In this document: one piece after another, positions 12,792 through 15,865 of the stretch
Layout: every line of letters starts with the position of its first letter
How positions within the stretch are numbered: position 1 is the stretch's first letter
DNA from: Thermoprotei archaeon
Lineage (GTDB): Archaea > Thermoproteota > Thermoprotei > Thermofilales > B15-G2
Assembly: GCA_003649445.1 (NCBI GenBank)
Contig: QMRV01000049.1
Coordinates: forward strand, 1 to 15,865
DNA length: 15,865 bases
Direction of reading: 5' to 3'
The notes under the pieces: generated by a model
Seen by the model: only the letters and a program-made list of their open reading frames with translations
What the model was told of the DNA's origin: nothing
The model's database searches: none
Program-made: the position numbers and the translations under genes

Positions 12792-13562
12792 TTACTGCTT
12801 AATAAACTTCTCCAATCCTGTCTCAGCCATATATTTCATACACTTCCGTAAATCAAGCCGCTTATACTCAAGACCTAAAGTAGCTAAAAGAGACTTGGCA
12901 TCTTTAGAAATTCTGGGCGACGCCAATATGCCTCTGACAGGCCGCCCCAATTCATTGCTCAGTGCCTTAACATACTCATAGAGCTGCCTAACGGCACTAA
13001 TACTTGCTTCTTCTCGCTTAAACTCTATCACAACAAGCCTTCCCTCTTTGTCGACACAAAGCAAGTCAATGAATCCCGGCCTCACTTTTCTCTCTATTTC
13101 AACAACCTTGAGTCCTTCCTCGATTAAAGCAGGATTTCTGATGACAGCTCTTCTCAAGTCTTCTTCTTTACCGTACATAATGAACTCGGGTTTAAAGTGC
13201 GTCTTAAAGGCGACAGCACTATAAATCTTCGTAAAAACTATTTTAAGCTCTTCATAAGGTCGACTTCTAACAGCTCTCAACACTACTTTTTCTCCGTTCC
13301 TAAACACCGACAGACTAGTAGTCTTAGGCTGGTAGTTTATTGGTTCGTATCCCTCGGGCCCGTGAACAAGGACAGCGCCATCAGACTTCACTAGTACTAC
13401 ATGAATACCTTCACCTAGCTTAGACTGAGCACGCCCCCTGTAATTCACACTACACAGCCCAAGAACAACTATAGTCATCTCTCTAGCTATCGTAGATTTA
13501 AGAAAATCTACGAAGTCTTCTCCATGCTTAAAAACAACAACTTCAGGCTCTTCCTCCATCAT
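12792..13562 (-). CDS. nucS: Endonuclease NucS (EndoMS)
   Basis: This 256-residue protein has an N-terminal DNA-binding half with the NYRGRAQSKLGEG segment (40-52) and LVHGPEGYEPINYQPK. The C-terminal RecB-like nuclease half carries GFIDLLCVDKEGRLVVIEFKR, giving Asp166, Glu180 and Lys182 of the D-ExK site, and a QLYEYV helix after it. NucS cuts both strands at mismatches or acts on branched DNA, and replaces MutS-MutL mismatch repair in many archaea and actinobacteria. The start is the first of two tandem ATGs; a TATA-like box 28 bp upstream suggests a leaderless mRNA. It lies directly before the HPS gene. Confidence 0.95.
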   Translation of the reverse strand: MMEEEPEVVVFKHGEDFVDFLKSTIAREMTIVVLGLCSVNYRGRAQSKLGEGIHVVLVKSDGAVLVHGPEGYEPINYQPKTTSLSVFRNGEKVVLRAVRSRPYEELKIVFTKIYSAVAFKTHFKPEFIMYGKEEDLRRAVIRNPALIEEGLKVVEIERKVRPGFIDLLCVDKEGRLVVIEFKREEASISAVRQLYEYVKALSNELGRPVRGILASPRISKDAKSLLATLGLEYKRLDLRKCMKYMAETGLEKFIKQ

Positions 13563-13579
13563 TTAGTGTATTTTACTGT

Positions 13580-13594
13580 AGTTTAACTATTTAA
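13580..13594 (-). promoter_or_regulatory. TATA-like promoter of nucS
   Basis: CGTTAAATAGTTAAA on the minus strand is centred about 26-28 bp before the nucS ATG and overlaps the stop of the methyltransferase gene. No ribosome binding site is seen between it and the ATG, which fits a leaderless transcript. Confidence 0.45.
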
Positions 13595-14114
13595 CGAATA
13601 CTAGAACCTCGTCGGCCGAGTACGGCTCCCAGACGCGGCGCTTCAACTTAAGTCCATTACGGGAAGCCGCTTCCAGAACATTGTCTACAAGGCTTCTTTT
13701 CTTAAGTAGAACAGTTACTAGAAGAACTCCTCCTTTCTTCAGAACCCTGACAGCTTCTCTAATAAAAGCCCCTATATCCAGCAGATTCTGAATCAGAGTT
13801 ACTGCAACCACATAGTCGAAGACATTAGACCTAAAAGGCATGTACTCAACACATCCCACTAGAAAACATCCTCTCTGCCGCCTATTTCTGGCGACACGAA
13901 TCATTCTAGTAGACACGTCTATGCCTATGTATCTGCAGCAAACTTCCTTGCTGCGCAAGAACTCCCACAGAAGCCCCGTGCCACACCCAGCGTCTAGAAG
14001 AAGACCTCGTCCTAGGAAACGATACAAAAGCTCGTACTTCCTCCTCTGTTCTTCTCCATAAAGTTCGTCGTAGACACTAGAGATCGCGTCGTAGTGCTCT
14101 ACTACATCGCGCAT
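13587..14114 (-). CDS. Class I SAM-dependent methyltransferase
   Basis: This 175-residue protein has a Rossmann methyltransferase core. Motif I is LLLDAGCGTGLL (38-49), the acidic end of strand 2 is IGIDVSTRMI (63-72, Asp66), motif IV is FDYVVAVTLIQNL (99-111), and a post-motif VRVLKKGGVLLVTVLL follows. The opening VEHYDAISSVYDELYGEEQ is typical of the UbiE/Methyltransf_11-like group. The substrate cannot be inferred. Its ATG follows the stop of the eight-cysteine zinc protein with no gap, so the two are very likely cotranslated and may work together. It is short for the class, with little beyond the core. Confidence 0.88.
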   Translation of the reverse strand: MRDVVEHYDAISSVYDELYGEEQRRKYELLYRFLGRGLLLDAGCGTGLLWEFLRSKEVCCRYIGIDVSTRMIRVARNRRQRGCFLVGCVEYMPFRSNVFDYVVAVTLIQNLLDIGAFIREAVRVLKKGGVLLVTVLLKKRSLVDNVLEAASRNGLKLKRRVWEPYSADEVLVFVK

Positions 14115-14291
14115 CTACATTAGCTTAAGCTCACTCTGACAAGCAGGACAAATACCTCTAGCCTCCTTATTGCACTCAATGCATAAGATAAGCTTACAGT
14201 TCTCGCAGAACAAGTAGTCGTCACCCTTGTAAACTTTCTTACCGCAGCGCCTACACCTCCCTATCATTAATGTCTTCGCCACATACGCCAT
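14115..14291 (-). CDS. 58-residue protein with four CxxC zinc knuckles
   Basis: ATG 14291 to TAG 14115 encodes a small basic protein with eight Cys in four CxxC pairs: CRRC (13-16), CENC (29-32), CIEC (37-40) and CPAC (48-51). Spacing suggests two zinc sites, either two consecutive ribbons or an interleaved fold. GGGGG lies about 6 nt before the ATG. The stop is immediately followed by the methyltransferase ATG, giving a two-gene operon divergent from the non-coding stretch to the right. I do not recognise a named family. The CxxC pairs are typical of archaeal nucleic-acid- or protein-binding zinc ribbons. The even spread of cysteines makes a chance ORF very unlikely. Confidence 0.82.
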   Translation of the reverse strand: MAYVAKTLMIGRCRRCGKKVYKGDDYLFCENCKLILCIECNKEARGICPACQSELKLM

Positions 14292-14732
14292 ATGTACCCC
14301 CGATACAAAACAAACTAATAAAGCTTCCTCTAAAAATCGCGTTCATTAAACTGACGTAACTTCATGTCAGGTAGCTGCTTTAAGCTACTGCCTCCTAGAC
14401 AACTGCAAATAAAGGAGATAGCTGAAGAAAACTATAAACACTATAGCGAGAACCAAGTCTCCCGCCACGCTCTTTATTTTACAGGATTTCTCGCTACTAA
14501 GTAGAGACTAGACCCTATGACGATTATACATAAAATCAAGCCTATTATCGGGAAAATAAAGCTTAGTCTCGTTCTCACTTCAAATAACTATTCGAGAAGA
14601 CATATACATATTTATCGAAATATTGATGAGTCCCGCAAAACACAAACCTCCTGTCTCGCCGAAGACTTTGATTTCATAGCATGCGGCTATTCTCTACAAA
14701 GACTATTTATCTGCTAAGAAACCATCCCATTT
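14292..14732. other. 441-bp non-coding stretch rich in inverted repeats
   Basis: I see no convincing gene here; a 66-codon frame at 14517-14717 looks random. Inverted repeats are frequent. CTGACGT 14351-14357 pairs with ATGTCAG 14364-14370 (one G-U). GTAGCT 14371-14376 pairs with AGCTAC 14383-14388 directly next to it. CTCCT 14392-14396 pairs with AGGAG 14413-14417. A perfect 9-bp pair is TAGCGAGAA 14444-14452 with TTCTCGCTA 14488-14496. GAGACT 14504-14509 can pair with AGTCTC 14456-14461 inside that loop (pseudoknot), or as GAGACTA with TAGTCTC 14564-14570. ATAGC 14676-14680 pairs with GCTAT 14686-14690. The left edge must hold the zinc-protein promoter and the right edge that of the glycosidase-like gene. 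Confidence 0.5.
14702..14711 (+). promoter_or_regulatory. TATA-like promoter of the glycosidase-like gene
   Basis: ACTATTTATC is centred about 26 bp before the GTG at 14733, the distance expected for a leaderless archaeal transcript. No clear ribosome binding site precedes the GTG. Confidence 0.4.
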
Positions 14733-15416
14733 GTGGAGACAGTTTATCTCGGCTGTAAAAAACACCTGTTTATAGATTACTTGCTCTTAGAACGGTGTAG
14801 AGGAGTATACATTGCTGTAAACAGACAGAAACTAACTGGCGAAAAATGTTTAGTTGCAGAGAAGCCTTGGGAAAGCCATAGAATAGGCCCGTATAACAGC
14901 GTCTGGGAAGACAACGGAATCTATAAAATGTGGTACGACGCGATTGCCAGCGACGGAAGCAGGTGGCTCTGCTACGCTGAATCAAAAGACGGCGTGCGAT
15001 GGGAGAAAAAGAATCTAGGCGCCGTATCCTTTAATAAAATTAAAGAAACGAATATTGTTTTCCCTCCGGAGAAAACCGAAGTATTTGAACCTGGCTGTGT
15101 TTTCATAGACACTAATCCCAAGTGTCCTCGAAGCGAGCGCTACAAAATGATCTGCACCTATAAGCCGCCCGGCGGAGAGCCGGGCACATGGGTCTTTGTT
15201 TCTAGTGACGGTGTATCGTGGGAGCCCTTGAGCAATAAACCATCCTTTAGGCTAAGCGACACTAACAACATATGCTTTTACGACAATAGGATAGGCAGGT
15301 ATGTAGCCTATGTCAGAGTATGGGCTCCTCTCCGCAAAGTAGGGCGCTGTGAATTCGATGATCTAAAAGAATGGGGCGAAGCCCAAGTTGTTTTTCCTAC
15401 GACGAAGAGGACTTAG
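14733..15416 (+). CDS. GH32/GH43-like five-bladed beta-propeller glycosidase, N-terminal part before a frame break
   Basis: The 227 codons begin at GTG 14733. The opening LGCKKHLFIDYLLLERCRGV is the usual start of a bacterial beta-fructosidase-superfamily group. Propeller repeats follow: YNSVWEDNGIYKMWYDA, WLCYAESKDGVRWEKKNLG, FEPGCVFID, TWVFVSSDGVSWEPL and YVAYVRVW. The SxDGxxWE repeat is typical of GH32/43/68-like folds. Activity and exact family cannot be assigned. The frame ends in a TAG at 15414 after a nonsense tail (PTTKRT). The homologous-looking sequence resumes one frame back from 15398. No signal peptide is visible, so the product would stay in the cytoplasm. Its style differs from neighbouring housekeeping genes and suggests lateral transfer. 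Confidence 0.7.
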   Translation: METVYLGCKKHLFIDYLLLERCRGVYIAVNRQKLTGEKCLVAEKPWESHRIGPYNSVWEDNGIYKMWYDAIASDGSRWLCYAESKDGVRWEKKNLGAVSFNKIKETNIVFPPEKTEVFEPGCVFIDTNPKCPRSERYKMICTYKPPGGEPGTWVFVSSDGVSWEPLSNKPSFRLSDTNNICFYDNRIGRYVAYVRVWAPLRKVGRCEFDDLKEWGEAQVVFPTTKRT

Positions 15417-15865
15417 AGCACCTCGATAAAGATCTCTTCGATGCAATGGACTTCTACAACTCCTCAGCCGTCAAATATCCCTTAGCTGAAGACGTCTACC
15501 TAATGTTCCCTTCAGCTTACTACCACTACAGGAGAGAAGTCGCCGAAAAAATGGGATCTACGCACCCCGACAACGACGGTCCAATGGACATACAGTTCGC
15601 GGTAAGCCGCGACGGCGTACACTGGACTAGACACGACAGAAGACCATTTATTCCCCTAGGCAAAACTGGCGGCTGGAACGGCGGCTGCCTCTACATGAGC
15701 TACGGCATGATAATACACGAAGACGAGATATGGCTCTACTACACAGGATACAATTTCACGCACGGAAACTACGACGTGAAAAGAGACAAGTACAAGGGAG
15801 TCATCAGCAGAGCCATACTAAGACTCGACGGCTTCACTTCACTCGACGCAGAGTACACCGGAGGA
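15398..15865 (+). pseudogene. Continuation of the glycosidase-like gene in the -1 frame, running off the window
   Basis: In the frame one base back, 156 codons are open from 15398 to the window end. They begin YDEEDLEHLDKDLFDAMDFYN and contain further propeller blades: AVSRDGVHWTRHD, GGWNGGCLYMSYGMI and EIWLYYTGYNFTHG. Joining GTT TTT (15390-15395) to TCC TAC gives a smooth VVFSYDEED, exactly what one extra T in the T5 run 15391-15395 would produce. The two halves therefore belong to one gene broken by a missing T, or joined by slippage. An ATG at 15446 could start a separate product, but it would begin mid-domain. Codons here strongly favour C endings (14 TAC to 1 TAT by count), and G+C is about 55% over 15601-15660. 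Confidence 0.65.

Noticed and set aside
14620..14672. Hammerhead-like TTGATGAGTCC
   Set aside because: The expected GGAC-GAAAC partner and stems I and III are missing.
14517..14717. 66-codon plus-strand ORF
   Set aside because: Random-looking composition, no ribosome binding site, and it spans inverted repeats in a non-coding stretch.
14770..14985. 71-codon minus-strand ORF
   Set aside because: Shadow of the glycosidase-like gene, with an Arg/Cys-rich composition typical of antisense frames.
1..15865. CRISPR array, tRNA or rRNA genes
   Set aside because: No regularly spaced repeats, no tRNA T-arm/acceptor pattern and no rRNA-like segment was seen in the intergenic DNA.

Overview
The window is archaeal. 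It carries a TFB/TFIIB homologue, a TFE-beta-like [4Fe-4S] winged-helix protein, the H/ACA protein Gar1, the KEOPS subunit Pcc1, a Brix-domain protein, prefoldin beta, eL43, eS8, SRP19, an archaeal class I CCA-adding enzyme, TmcA and NucS. The DNA is A+T-rich outside a few spots. Several genes have a TATA-like box about 27-29 bp before the start codon, as in leaderless transcripts; others have a longer leader and a G-rich ribosome binding site. Gene content and the reverse-RuMP-type enzyme suggest a thermophilic archaeon, plausibly of the Thermoproteota/TACK side. The species cannot be named from this sequence.

Layout. (1) 1-357 (+) is the C-terminal end of a TnpB protein of an IS200/IS605-type element. 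It is followed by a very G+C-rich, strongly folding segment (about 358-486) that looks like the element's right end and omega/reRNA scaffold. The convergent DUF2095 gene (462-815, -) runs into this segment and appears to have taken its last codons and stop from it. (2) 859-3637 (-) is a conserved archaeal information-processing operon: eL43, Brix/Imp4-like protein, Pcc1, prefoldin beta, DUF3194, DHH phosphoesterase. Upstream are an orphan GcvH-like lipoyl carrier and a 43-residue zinc ribbon. (3) 4331-8619 (-) is a tightly packed run: Gar1, TFB, TFE-beta-like protein, 2',5'-RNA-ligase-fold ThpR, CCA-adding enzyme, COG2112-type kinase. It couples transcription initiation with RNA processing and tRNA 3'-end synthesis. 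(4) 8824-9519 (+) is eS8-SRP19, divergent from gar1, followed by a possible 49-residue ORF overlapping the tail of tmcA. (5) 9687-12023 (-) is TmcA, the tRNA cytidine acetyltransferase. (6) 12133-13562 (-) is NucS followed by 3-hexulose-6-phosphate synthase. (7) 13587-14291 (-) is an eight-cysteine 58-residue zinc protein directly abutting a SAM methyltransferase. (8) 14292-14732 is a 441-bp non-coding stretch rich in inverted repeats. (9) From 14733 (+) to the window edge lies a GH32/GH43-like beta-propeller gene whose frame breaks at a T run (15391-15395). It looks laterally acquired.

Most of the window is core translation, transcription and RNA-modification machinery. The parts most worth a second look are the TnpB right-end RNA with a box C/D-like (kink-turn-like) arrangement and its fusion to the DUF2095 tail, the frameshifted glycosidase-like gene, the structured intergenic region before it, and the three very small proteins (43, 58 and 49 residues).
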